Shown one piece after another: positions 11,952 through 22,279 of a DNA stretch of 64,000 nt (its first letter is position 1; every line of letters starts with the position of its first letter). This DNA is from Ophiosphaerella korrae. Taxonomy: Eukaryota; Ascomycota; Dothideomycetes; Pleosporales; Phaeosphaeriaceae. The notes beneath the pieces were generated by a model. It was not told where the DNA came from. It saw only the letters and a program-made list of their open reading frames with translations, and ran no database searches. The position numbers and the translations under genes are program-made. The DNA lies in assembly GCA_028456385.1 (NCBI GenBank), contig JALNQF010000026.1, positions 62,001-126,000 on the forward strand, written 5' to 3'.

Positions 11952-12723
11952 GATCGGCGCAAGGCAATTGCGGTTGCCATGTGATGTTTTGTGTCCACTA
12001 CCGTCGCGTGTCTTGTATTCCGTAGTGCAAGGTACTTGGCGGGCCGATGCTCCCGATATCAAACCATGCCTTGGCGCGTCACCGCTTCAACCACCCTCTC
12101 CTTCTACTTCGTAATATTTTTGTGCTATGTTGCAATGATTCGGCTCTTTATTACTAATGTTACACAGCCGGAGTATTCGTTCGTACTTGAGTGTGCAGGA
12201 GTAGTTAGACTTTAACTCACTGGTTTGTCCGAGGCAGTTGCTGCGAGTAAAGAAGCTGTACTGGTTGGCAGGAAGAGTAAAAGCTTCAATGTAAAAGGCT
12301 GAGAACAAAGTTTGGTAACGAATAATCTGCCGAGTTCTGATGTATAGTGCGCGAGCGCGTCTGAGATGCCCAACATTTTCGAGAGGAACGCGAGTGCTTT
12401 ATACGTTTGAGTCGCTCTTAACAGACCACCAAAGTCTCAGTGCAAAACTGAGTCCGGCAATGAGTTATCGTCATACGCAGAAATTAATTAAGCGATGGGT
12501 TCGCCGCAGTACAAGTACGCGTCATATACAAATTCACCCAGTTCCTTCTCAACCTACCACAGAACACCTATGTGAGGTTCTCAACGTTCTCTCATTGCCT
12601 ATTTTCACGACTAAATCAAGCAACAACTTGAGTTAGGCGCCTCGTCGTTTCTTTAAACACAAATAACGAATCCATCAAGTCTAGCCCCGCAGCGCATGGT
12701 CTCGAAGGATTGAGGCACAGTAA
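11952..12723. other. intergenic; contains one copy of a diverged 67-base repeat
   Basis: Upstream region of per1. No coding frame is convincing. The first repeat copy (12113-12179) lies here and the gene remnant starts at the right end. Confidence 0.45.
12113..12179 (+). repeat. diverged 67-base direct repeat, copy A
   Basis: It aligns without gaps to 13918-13984, with about three quarters of the bases identical by eye. Both copies begin with aatatttttgtg, share ttcggctcttt in the middle and end in attcg. The pair brackets the broken gene remnant. Confidence 0.5.
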
Positions 12724-13186
12724 AGATGGACCGCAACCCTCGAACCAACTCTAGGTGAAGATGGGGTGTTGGGGAATCTAATCTTCTTGCCAACACAGCC
12801 TGATTTGCCCACTGGGATTGAGGTGTACGACGGGAAGCCTGTGTCGCCAGAATTGACCAAGGCTTATTTCGACCGGCAACCTTGGAGTCAAACAACGGAA
12901 GACCACTTCCACGGAGTTGATGGGAGATCAGTTCTGCAGGAGTAAGTACCTATGGTCATGATCTGTAGATGCGGTGTATATCATGTATTGACTTCCTAAC
13001 TCAACCGCTAAGTACTGGCCGCATCCACCGCCGGGAGTGGTCGAGGCTCGGGGCAGCAAGAATGATCCCGATGAAGAAAGGAGGAGATGGCATGAAGAGA
13101 GGAAGCAGTTGGAGGAGAAGATCCATCGAGGAGAAGTCAGTGCCGAGGAAGCCGGGCTAGCCTGTGAGCGTGCAAAGCGACTATAA
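12724..13186 (+). pseudogene. 5'-truncated, frameshifted gene remnant
   Basis: The frame starting after a TAA at 12721-12723 runs open to 12942 without any ATG. It encodes a protein-like stretch including NLIFLPTQPDLPTGIEVYDG and ELTKAYFDRQPWSQTTEDH. A GTAAGT donor at 12942 and an AG at 13011-13012 suggest an intron. Joining them shifts out of the frame that reads on as YWPHPPPGVVEARGSKNDPD and ERRRWHEERKQLEEKIH to a TAA at 13184-13186. So the start is missing and one base is lost or gained at the junction. I do not recognise the family. It could also be a real gene whose first exon and splice sites I have misread. Confidence 0.45.
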
Positions 13187-14181
13187 TCTCCGCCTACGTT
13201 AGAACAATGTTGGTCTCCAGTACTAGCAACATCTAGTGTTCTTAAGGATAGGTAAGGTTTGGATGGATTATGAAGTGTTGAAGTGAGGTGATGGTGTTTG
13301 ATATGGGATTTCCTACGGTGACGTTCGTTTGATAATATGCTATTGCAGCCTTGACGTACTGCACACGAACTCCACCGAGACCCTAATCAGTACACTATGC
13401 TTGCATTGAGTGATGGCTTGAAAGTGCAACCCTAATTGATGATCCCCAGGTACTACTCACCAGTGCTCTCGATATAACGTCTTCAGTACAACTAACCGCG
13501 CATTGACAGGGGCAACATGGGGATTATTGGCGTAACGCGAGCTATAGGAATAAGGAGGTAGGATTATATAGGGCCTTTGCGCGAGTTGTTCTGTGGGCGC
13601 CTAGCTCCCTACTTGCTGCATACAAGTTCACATCGACCTAGGCTAGTCGGAAGAATTTGAAGAACCCACTAAAACATTACTCATAGCCCTTACCATACTA
13701 TTTGCATTAACAATTTACCAATGCTGCCTAAAACTCTCCTACGCTCATTCTGTTTAGCATACTAAGAAATAGTGATCCCATCCTGTTTAGTTGTAATCTT
13801 GGTGAGACAGCAGTGCGCCAACACGAGGCTAAAGGTACCAAATCCTGATCCCACAATCCGCACACGATGAGGTTACTGGGAATCATGTAATTAGTCGATC
13901 CACGCCGTAGGCCTTCCAATATTTTTGTGGTATGCTACACTTGTTCGGCTCTTTTTCACCAATGGTGCACAATCAGAGGATTCGCGAAAAATAATTATTT
14001 GCGAAACAAGTTATTCCATCGCCGTGATCTCTCACCTGCCTATCCTGGTTATGAGTTGTGCGGGGCGTGTTGGACGCACTATCCAAATTACCGATAGATA
14101 ACGCCATGGCTATCACGTCTTCATATAAAATAGAGGATGTAACTTCATCTCGAAAATCTGGACGCAACGTCCGCAGTTACA
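13187..14181. other. intergenic; contains second 67-base repeat copy
   Basis: About 1 kb with no supported coding frame. It holds repeat copy B (13918-13984) and the upstream region of the YCF48-like gene. Confidence 0.45.
13918..13984 (+). repeat. diverged 67-base direct repeat, copy B
   Basis: Partner of 12113-12179, in the same orientation and of the same length without gaps. Of the differences, about nine are transitions, which would fit old RIP-like decay of a duplicated element. Confidence 0.5.
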
Positions 14182-15258
14182 ATGACTTTAACCCACCAAA
14201 TCATGCAATTGGTCTTGCTACTTGCATTGGTCACGTTATCAACATGTCTCCCTAATGACTATCCTATTTCCAACCCCCCAAATCCGGCTTGGACAATTAC
14301 TGCTACCAACAGCTCTCGGCAATTCCGTGGCCTTTCACCTGTCTCAGAAAAGGTTGTTTGGGTCTCAGGTACTGCAGGCACTGTGCTACGTACTACCAAC
14401 GGCGGGTCAACTTGGGACAATGTCTCTCCTTCTCTCCTACCAGAGAATGCGACTACGATTGAATTTCGCGACATCCAGGCTTACTCAGCAAAAGTAGCGG
14501 TCATTCTGTCAATTGGCCAAGGAAATGCATCTCGTCTGTATCTAACACGCGATGGTGGCAAGAGCTGGACGCAGACATTCTACAACCAGGAACCTACCGC
14601 CTTCTACGACTGTATGGCTTTTGAAAGCGAAAAACATGGCCTGGCGATGAGCGATCCCGTAAATGGAAAATTTAGAATCATTGAAACATGGGACGGAGGG
14701 GCAAGTTGGAGAATCGTTGACTCGGCAGGCATGCCTGCAGCGATTGAGGGTGAGGCCGGTTTCGCTGCGTCTGGAACCTGCATTGAAGCAGCAGCTGGTC
14801 GCTGGTACATTGCTTCTGGTGGCGTTAATCCTGGGCGCATTTTTCGCAGTGACAATGGATACGATTGGAAGGTCAGCAACGGTTCAATCCCGGGAAGTCC
14901 GGCTGCTGGCGTATTTTCAGTACGGTTCCGAGATGAAAAGCATGGTATCGCAGTGGGAGGTGATTTTCAGAATCCTTCCGGGAATGTAAACATTTCGTCG
15001 TGGTCTGCGGATGGTGGCTCGACATGGGCAGCATCCACGAAGTTTCCTGCAGGGTATCGCTCGGGTGCCTCGTGGGTGCCAGGCCGAGGACAGACAGCAG
15101 TTGCTGTTGGCACCACAGGCTCTGACATTACAGTTGATGGCGGAAGAAGCTGGCGAAATATCGATAATGGAACATTTGACGCGGTCGAATGCGTCGGGAA
15201 GCATGTATGTTGGGCTTCTGGTTCCAGGGGTCGGGTAGCGCGACTACGGCTACCCTAG
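14182..15258 (+). CDS. secreted YCF48/HCF136-like beta-propeller protein
   Basis: A single intron-less frame of 358 residues. The start MTLTHQIMQLVLLLALVTLS gives a signal peptide, with mature protein expected near CLPNDYP. The rest is a series of beta-propeller blades with Asp-box/BNR-type repeats: TTNGGSTWDNV, TRDGGKSWTQTF, TWDGGASWRIVD, SADGGSTWAAST and TVDGGRSWRNID. Blade ends such as VVWVSGTAGTVLRT and HVCWASGSRGRVARL are typical of the YCF48/HCF136 fold. In cyanobacteria and chloroplasts that fold assists photosystem II assembly. In bacteria and fungi, family members are exported proteins of unknown role. A photosynthetic function is excluded here; a glycan-binding or hydrolase-like role is possible but unproven. 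Several N-glycosylation sites (NSS, NAT, NAS, NGS, NIS) fit secretion. Confidence 0.8.
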   Translation: MTLTHQIMQLVLLLALVTLSTCLPNDYPISNPPNPAWTITATNSSRQFRGLSPVSEKVVWVSGTAGTVLRTTNGGSTWDNVSPSLLPENATTIEFRDIQAYSAKVAVILSIGQGNASRLYLTRDGGKSWTQTFYNQEPTAFYDCMAFESEKHGLAMSDPVNGKFRIIETWDGGASWRIVDSAGMPAAIEGEAGFAASGTCIEAAAGRWYIASGGVNPGRIFRSDNGYDWKVSNGSIPGSPAAGVFSVRFRDEKHGIAVGGDFQNPSGNVNISSWSADGGSTWAASTKFPAGYRSGASWVPGRGQTAVAVGTTGSDITVDGGRSWRNIDNGTFDAVECVGKHVCWASGSRGRVARLRLP

Positions 15259-16026
15259 GCATCGTCGTGTTTTTTACTCTACCACTTTCGCCAACAAGTC
15301 GACATGCTCTTCGGCGCGTACAAGGAGCCAATATATCCACGATTCATAGTTCCAACTTTAGCCTCCACATGGTACGCGATTCGGGCTAGTGCAGCCTCAA
15401 GTCGGAGAATTCTGGCTCGACTTTCGCCTATCCCGTCAACCAAGTACGCCCGCACCAGCCACAGCTAGAACCTTTTTCTCTCCAACCACATTGACTATCA
15501 ATCAAGCTATCACCTCCCGATCTTCTGTTTCTTGACTATAACGTTGAACAATTTTCGATACTCGGACTCTATATATACTAGATTGCAGCTGAGGCCAAAA
15601 AAAATCTTGGGATCATGGACCTGGCATGTCGCAAGAGTGCATGTACTCGAAAGGGGTACCTTTAGGCATTGCGGTACTCACGCACAGCCACATCGTTGAT
15701 AAGCTCATACGAGTAATAACTTCACGCCGCCACGTTTACCGAAATCATCGGCGTTCCTACATTCGGGTTCTAGACAATACCATTTGGTACTAAGGCTTTG
15801 AAAACATGCCTCGCTACCCACAAGCTAGCGGTGACTACAGCCAGCCTCAGTGGCATGGCTCGTACCTTGCGAAGGAGAATACAGCCGAAGATATCAAACA
15901 ATATTATTAGCTTCACGATAGTTTTCATTTAAATTGTAAGTCTGCCGCAACAGTCGTAACCCCAAGGAATCCTCTTTCTCACGCCGTGTTCACCTCAGTC
16001 ACTCCTTTATCTGGTTAATTACTAAT
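15259..16026. other. intergenic, nothing supported
   Basis: It contains the 3' end of the YCF48-like gene and the upstream region of the S33 peptidase gene. No open frame looks coding on either strand. Confidence 0.5.
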
Positions 16027-19000
16027 ATGCGTCACTATAGCGCTGCTGCGCTGGCATTGTTGTCGGCTTCGACAATCACCGTTGCTCAAGAATGTCCTCC
16101 TGGTTATGCTAAGGCCGGCAAAGTCGATTGGGTCAAATGTGGAACTTCCGGCAATCCTGATCTGCAATGTGGCACTATTGAAGTCCCCGCCGACTGGACA
16201 GCTCCTACCTCAGGCCAGAAGTTGAAGTTGCGTCTCGTGCGACAGCCTGCTGCCGGAGATACGAAGGACGCGAAATCTATCATTAGGTATGGACCCTTGT
16301 TACAAGTGTAGTCATGATCAAATACTAACTTTATGCAGTAAGTCATTCTTCAACGTGGCATGTGAAACGGGTGGACTAGGAGCTATCCTACGCCAGGGTT
16401 GTCGATATTCATGCATATCTTGGAGTATTCGCTTGAACAGCTGCTAATTCCGCTAGTCAATCCGGGAGGCCCCGGTGAGAGTGGAATCAAATCCGTCGTT
16501 GACGGAGGCACTACTTATCACGACGTCATTGGGGACGGATATCATATCATTGGATTTGATCCACGTGGTGTGGGCTTCACCACTCCATATCTCTGTCCCA
16601 CTGAAGGCGGAGACCCCGGTTCCTATGATACAGATAGCAATCTAGCGACAGCCTTCAAGTACAACACACAGCAAGGAAAAACTTGCGCTGATGCCAAATA
16701 TGGTTCAGACCTACTTGGAACCGCATTCGTCGCACGGGATATCAAGGCTATCGCCGAAGCTCTTGGAGAGGACGGTCTTATCAGATATTGGGGATACTCT
16801 TATGGTACCCTCCTTGGCGCAACACTCGCTGCTATGTTTCCCCAACAGATGGATCGTGTCATTCTTGACGGCAACATCAACCCCAACGACTACTATCGTG
16901 GACTGTAAGTCAAATTTACTGGCAGGCAGGCAGGTTGACTAACGTTAACATCAGGGGTGACGAAGGTTCTACGGATGCTGATAAAGCCGTTGCTCGCTTT
17001 TTCGAGCAGTGTTCTGAAGCTGGACCATCTAGCTGTGCTGTATCTGTCGGCACTCAAACCGGAAAGCAACTCCAGGGAACTTTTGATGCTTTCTTGAAAA
17101 AGATTGATTACGACGCCTCATACACAGTCCGCAAATCGCTCTTTCAGGCGTTATATGACCCTTCGACTTTTAAGGCATATGCAACCACGCTCAGTGGATA
17201 CTACAAGAGTCCTTCATCGATCACCAAACGATCTCTTGGAAAGCGCCAATTGGACTGGAAGCCAGACGCCAAAACTCCCACAACACCCCTCGCAATCAGT
17301 GGTGTTAGCTGTGGTGATGTTATCCAAAGATTCTCGGGATCTGCGGCTAACTACCAGAAGTGGCTTCAAATCTATGATAAGGTCAGCAAGTATACAGGCG
17401 ATCAAGCGATTACCAATCTCTTCTCATGCTCTACCTGGACCGTCAACGCCAAAGAGAAGTTCACTGGCGTATTCAGCAACATTGCGACTAAGAACCCGGT
17501 TCTCTTCCTGAATACCCAATACGATCCTGTAACACCCCTCATCTCAGCACAGAACTCCGCGATGGGCTTTAAAAATGCTCGCGTACTAGTCTCATCTGGT
17601 CTCGGAGTAAGTTTCCATCCTAACCTTCTACCACACTACCTAACACCCAAAACCAGCATTGCACCACCGCAAACGCCTCTCCTGAATTAAACCAGGAAGT
17701 CGCGAAGTACATGAAGACTGGCCAGATCACAGCTCCTAATAAGGTCTACGCTCCAGAAAACAATAACGTTTTCAAGACCCCTAACTCTAAGCGCTACCTC
17801 AACGGACCTACCCTCTTCAACCGTGATGTTGAGATGCCAACCTTTTTCGACAACCTCCCTCTTGTGGTAAGGCAGACCAACATTCCAGCTGGATGCACCA
17901 AGATTGCTGCTTCATCCACGCCGGTGGCTTCGCCGACACCTGCTATGTCAAGGTCCTCCTCGGTTATCATCTCCACGGCCGCATCTTCTGTCCTTTCGCG
18001 AGTATCAAGCTCTGCTGCTATTGTGTCCTCGGCGCCCGCATCTGCTTCCGCCTCCGCAGTAACCGTTACTTCCTCAATCCGTTCGGCAACATCTTCCCTT
18101 CCCGTCAGCTCTGGTTCTTCGTCAGTACTTTTGAGCTCCGCATCGGCTGTCGCTGGCTCATCATCAGTAGCTACAGGCTCTTTGTCCGTCGCTACTGGCA
18201 TTTCGCCGTCTGTTGGCCAGCCCTCTGCGACTATTAGCGGCAGCGTTTCCGTTGCTTCTGCTTCCGCCTCAAGCAATGGCGCCATCGTTGCATCCGCATC
18301 AGCCGGCAGTGCTATCGCTGTGTCAGCTTCAACTCTGGGTAGTAGCGCCTCCATAGCATCTGCTTCAGCTTCGAACGGTGGTGCTTCCATTGCTTCTGCT
18401 TCTAGCATCGTCTCCGATTCCGCCGCTACACTTGCTTCGCCTGCCGGTAGCGCTGCCAATACCTACCCCACATCTGTATCTGTCAATGGTGGCTACCCAG
18501 CAAATGGGTCATCAAGGTAAGTTTGATGCCCTTCTCGTATTTATATGTTCGATGTTTGCCAAAGTGGATCTAACTTCAAAATAGCATACAAGCTTATGGC
18601 AATGGCAATGGATACCCAGTATCGGCCTCTGGCCAAGCTTACAACAACGGATATGGCTCAGCTCAGTCAAGGAATGCAGGTGGATACCAGGCAGTCAACA
18701 CTGGATACAACGGCAACCAAGCCACCGTGACTCCTTGCCCCTCAGGCTGCATTTCTATTACCAACACCTACGTAACTACTACGGTACAGACTATCACTGC
18801 ATGCAACCGTTATGACAACAACTGCCCAGCAAACCCCAGCACACCAACCGTCACAATCACTAAGACTCAGACCGCGACCACTGTAATCAACGTTCCAACT
18901 ACAACTGCCTACACCACCACGGTTGTAGATATTTGCTCCACAGGCCTGACAACAAAGACTGTTACATACACCCAGACGTGCAACTCCGGCTGCCACGGCA

Positions 19001-19548
19001 CACCCGCTAAACCAACTGGTGGTATCCAACAGGGCTTCACTACCACAGTGAAGTACTGCGATGCTTGCGCCACACCTTCTACCGTTACTGTCACATACTG
19101 CACAGCCTGCGACAGCAAGCCCACTGTTACCTCAAGCGTCAATAAGCCTGACACCCTAGTCCTAGTTCCAGGCACGCCTCTTTCCCAGCCCGCTTCACCC
19201 CCCAAGGCATCTGCCCCTCCTAGCATTGGCTACCCAGGCTCCCCTCTCTCCCAAGCACCTCCTAAGGTGTCCTCACCCCCAGTCAACGGCTCCCCAGACG
19301 TAGGCAAGCCATCCGGCCCTGTCTACGACGCACCCCCAGTCAAGCCCAGCGCGCCTGTCGCGCCTGCCAGCTCTATTCGCGTGTGGTATGCAACACCCAC
19401 CGGTTCGTATGGTTGCTCTAGATCCAACTGCACTGCCCCCACTACCTATAAGCCCAAGGAGTTCACGGGTAACGCCTCGCGCTCCGGCGGTTCGATTTTC
19501 TTTGTCACATTTGTCTTGCTTGTTGCGGGTATCGCGTTCCTTTTGTAG
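16027..19548 (+). CDS. secreted S33 (TAP-like) peptidase with long Ser/Thr-rich, GPI-type tail
   Basis: The start MRHYSAAALALLSASTITVA is a signal peptide. The alpha/beta-hydrolase core follows: oxyanion segment VNPGGPGESG, GFDPRGVG, nucleophile elbow RYWGYSYGTLLG (catalytic Ser), LFLNTQYDPVTPL (catalytic Asp) and GLGHCTTAN (catalytic His, formed by splicing 17607 to 17658). This is the tripeptidyl-aminopeptidase type with a TAP-like C-terminal domain. A KRSLGKRQLDW stretch near 17230 offers Kex2-type sites. From about 17920 the same frame continues into a very Ser/Ala-rich tail. It is then spliced (18518/18584) into a Gly/Asn/Tyr-rich segment and a Thr/Cys-rich region (TVTYTQTC, TTVKYCDAC, TVTVTYCTAC). 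It ends in the hydrophobic IFFVTFVLLVAGIAFLL, a GPI-type signal. Splicing between 16287 and 16456 is unclear: a simple GT..AG join breaks the frame, so a mini-exon is likely. Confidence 0.8.
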
Positions 19549-19925
19549 AATAAGATGTATATACGCTAGGAACAGCTTCGTGTATATATCTTGGAAGGAG
19601 ATTTAGAGGTAGTTAAGGCACCAAAAAAAGAAAAAAAAATATTGAAGAGTGTATTTTTTATGTTTGCTGTTTGTGATGTAGGGCTGGTTTGGGTTTGTGA
19701 AGCGTGCTTGACGTAAGAGAAGGTATTTTCTGGATAAGTATTTTCTCTTGCGCGGTACTTTCGACCAATTCAGGAGGGCATATTTGACTTGATACTAACA
19801 CCACTCCACGCAGCGACCAAACAGACACAAAGTACACCTCGCAACCCAACCTCCGAACCCGATCACTCTCTACTCAAACAAAAGACATATAGGCATACAA
19901 TCACTCGGCCAATGACCCCCCACCC
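19549..19925. other. intergenic between convergent gene and pseudogene
   Basis: It holds the 3' end of the S33 peptidase gene, including an A-rich tract near 19623-19640. No coding frame is supported. Confidence 0.5.
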
Positions 19926-21317
19926 CTACCAAAAACAAACAGTCCTCACCTCATCACTCTCTCTCGTCGGCGCCCCAGGCTTACTCGACGGATCCTCGAA
20001 CGCCGTATGCCCCACAAACCGCGCCCGCCCACCCACCTCGCTATCAAACGTCTTAAGCAAAACCGCCTGATCCTTGGTCATACTGGGGAAATACCACCAC
20101 TCATGCTTGGGGCTATGCTGCATGACATAGTTTTCGCCGTCGCAGTCGCAATACCGGAGATGGAGCTTGAAGAAATTGTCGTCACGGCAGGACTGCGTGT
20201 CGCACATGGCTAGTGGGCGTTCCTCGACGGTGGCGGTGCGCAGGAACGACACGACTTCTGGGTAGAAGTTTATGCGGACAGAGGAGTCTCTGGTCTAGCC
20301 GGAATGGGTGGATACGAAATCGTGCACGGAGAAGCCGTTGGTGTCGAGGGTGAAGGTGTGGGCGCGCGGCCAGCCGTTTGAGATTGTGATTCCTACTGGC
20401 GCGTCGCCTGGTTCACGTATGTTAGCGTTTGGGGAGTCGTAGAAATAGATTTCTGTCGGCTGGGCTACAGATTTTGTGTAGTTTACGACGGTGCGGATGG
20501 AGGCGGGGGTACGTACGCTGTCTGGGAGTAAGGCCTTGTTAACGGGGTCTTGCGTGTTTTTCCAGCTGTCTAGTTGCTCTACTCCTTCAGTCAGCCAGCG
20601 CTTGATATTCGGATAATTGCTAAGCGGCAGTTTCTAAGCCCTGTGAATATGCCTGTGTGAGGTCAGCATGCATATCATGTGTGCTATCAGCCAGTGATAC
20701 TTGCATCGGTGCAGCAACCGCGATATCAGCAATCGTCACGTTCTCCCCTGTGAGCCACTTGTTCTTGCTGAGCCGGGCCTTGAGGATACCTGCACCCCTG
20801 TGAAACTTCTCCGATTCAGCCTCCAGAACTTTCTGATCTGGCCCGCCTTTGATGAGTGGCTTCACTACATTCTCTACTAAGTAGATGTAACAGGTGGGAA
20901 ACTAAGAAGATGCTTCCCATAGCAGCCAGCGGTTGACGTCGGCGCGCTTCCTCAAGTCTTTCGGATACATGGAATCATTCCCGGTCGTGTCGGCAGCATA
21001 CATGAGGATTGCATTCTTGCCATCAGGTCAGTGTAATTCAAATTCGGTTCGGTTCCGAGCTCACTGATTCAATCAACGTCAAATCTCCATCTGTTGCTGC
21101 TGGCAACGTTGCATGAGGATTGATTTTCTTGTACTCGTCGCCTTTGTGCTCGCCAGTAAAGTAATTGATGTAGTTCTGATTGAAGTCCGCTCCAATTTGC
21201 TCCAGACCAGCCAGCACTTTTCGAGAATTGACCGTGCAGAGGTCGGCTAGAAACATACAGTTAGTAAAAGGTTGAAAAGGAGTGAACATAACACTTACAG
21301 TACACCTGGATCGTCAT
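19926..21317 (-). pseudogene. glutathione S-transferase fused to AsaB/CmcJ-type domain, degenerate
   Basis: Reading leftward from the ATG at 21317 (MTIQVY), exons encode a GST. Thioredoxin-fold residues include LCTVNSRKVLAGLEQI and NPHATLPAATDGDLTLIES. The alpha domain has DVNRWLLWEASS, KARLSKNKWLTGENVTIADI and NYPNIKRWLTEGVEQLDSW. Without a stop between them, the frame passes into the AsaB/CmcJ family (KALLPDSVRTPASIRTVVNY; later CDTQSCRDDNFFKLHLRY, HSPKHEWWYFPSMTKDQ, LLKTFDSE and RARFVGHTAFEDP). Three in-frame TAG codons interrupt conserved positions: 20902-20904, 20634-20636 and 20295-20297. Also, YPEVVSFLR is followed almost directly by RPLAMCD. The family's central part, with its DHT.RR and HVDQ-like motifs, therefore appears deleted. 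The gene is almost certainly non-functional. AsaB/CmcJ proteins are putative oxygenases of secondary metabolism. Confidence 0.8.
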
Positions 21318-22279
21318 CTTGAGTAATGTTCCGAAATATGAAAAGAAAATATGCTGTCAAGTTTCAAGAGAGTACCCGAGGATGTTATATGCGCTTGACT
21401 AGGAAGCTATCTTGCCTACCCCGTATTCTTGCATTTTTCACTACAGTAGACCAATACAGCTGCTTGAGGAAGGGCCTAGGTCGATCACCAACTAGGTATT
21501 TTCATGTTGTCTTTGACAAACATTGCGCCGGCTAGCACTATCCGGCCTCAAGCCCTTTCGTCCGACCTCACATGTAGTCTTGAAGTGATGCAGCCCAATA
21601 AGCATCAAATATCATCAACCACGCGTGCCACACGACTCGCTTACCTTTTAAATGCTTTGGGTATTGAACGAAGGGGTAAGTTGATCGCGTCTTTTGGTAC
21701 CTCTTGCATGGTTGAAAGAAAATCCAGCTCACAACTTCCTGAAGCAGGTTAGAAGTATGCAGCATTTGCTCTATTCAACTTACCTACATAACAAACAAGA
21801 AACTAAGGCGATGCTACTTATTTAGACTATTCAATAATTGATAATTGGGCTTGTATTCCCTTCAAGATCGATAGCTGACAAAGTCACGCAATGGTCATTT
21901 TACAATGGACCTTCGACTCCGCCACTGCACACCAACACCAGCTGAGTAAATCAGCGTCGCAACATTAAACGTATAGTAATCGAATTTCAGACTTAATTCC
22001 AACCCACTACATACATCCCTTAATACATAATACCCACTATCCAACAATTCATACACCCTAGCCTAGCCCAACTTTACATGCATAAGGCATCTTACTTCGT
22101 TAGGATAATGCACTAAAATCAAAATCTCCATGGTATCAATCTTCCCCCCCCCCCTATACGACCAAACACACCCTATGATGCGAAACGCCAAATAATGCTC
22201 GAACTAAAATGCAAATCACCCTTACCCACGTCTCCCAAGGCAAAAAAAAACAAAAAATGCCGCATAAAATGATACCTCC
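21318..22279. other. intergenic, nothing supported
   Basis: It lies between the start of the GST::AsaB pseudogene and the stop of the RING gene, both on the minus strand. It has a run of C at about 22146-22156 and an A-rich stretch at 22240-22258. No coding frame is supported. Confidence 0.5.

Noticed and set aside
17794..18459. Minus-strand frame of 221 codons rich in Glu and Ala
   Set aside because: It is the complement of the Ser/Ala repeat tail of the S33 peptidase; repeat codons read backwards give an acidic shadow.
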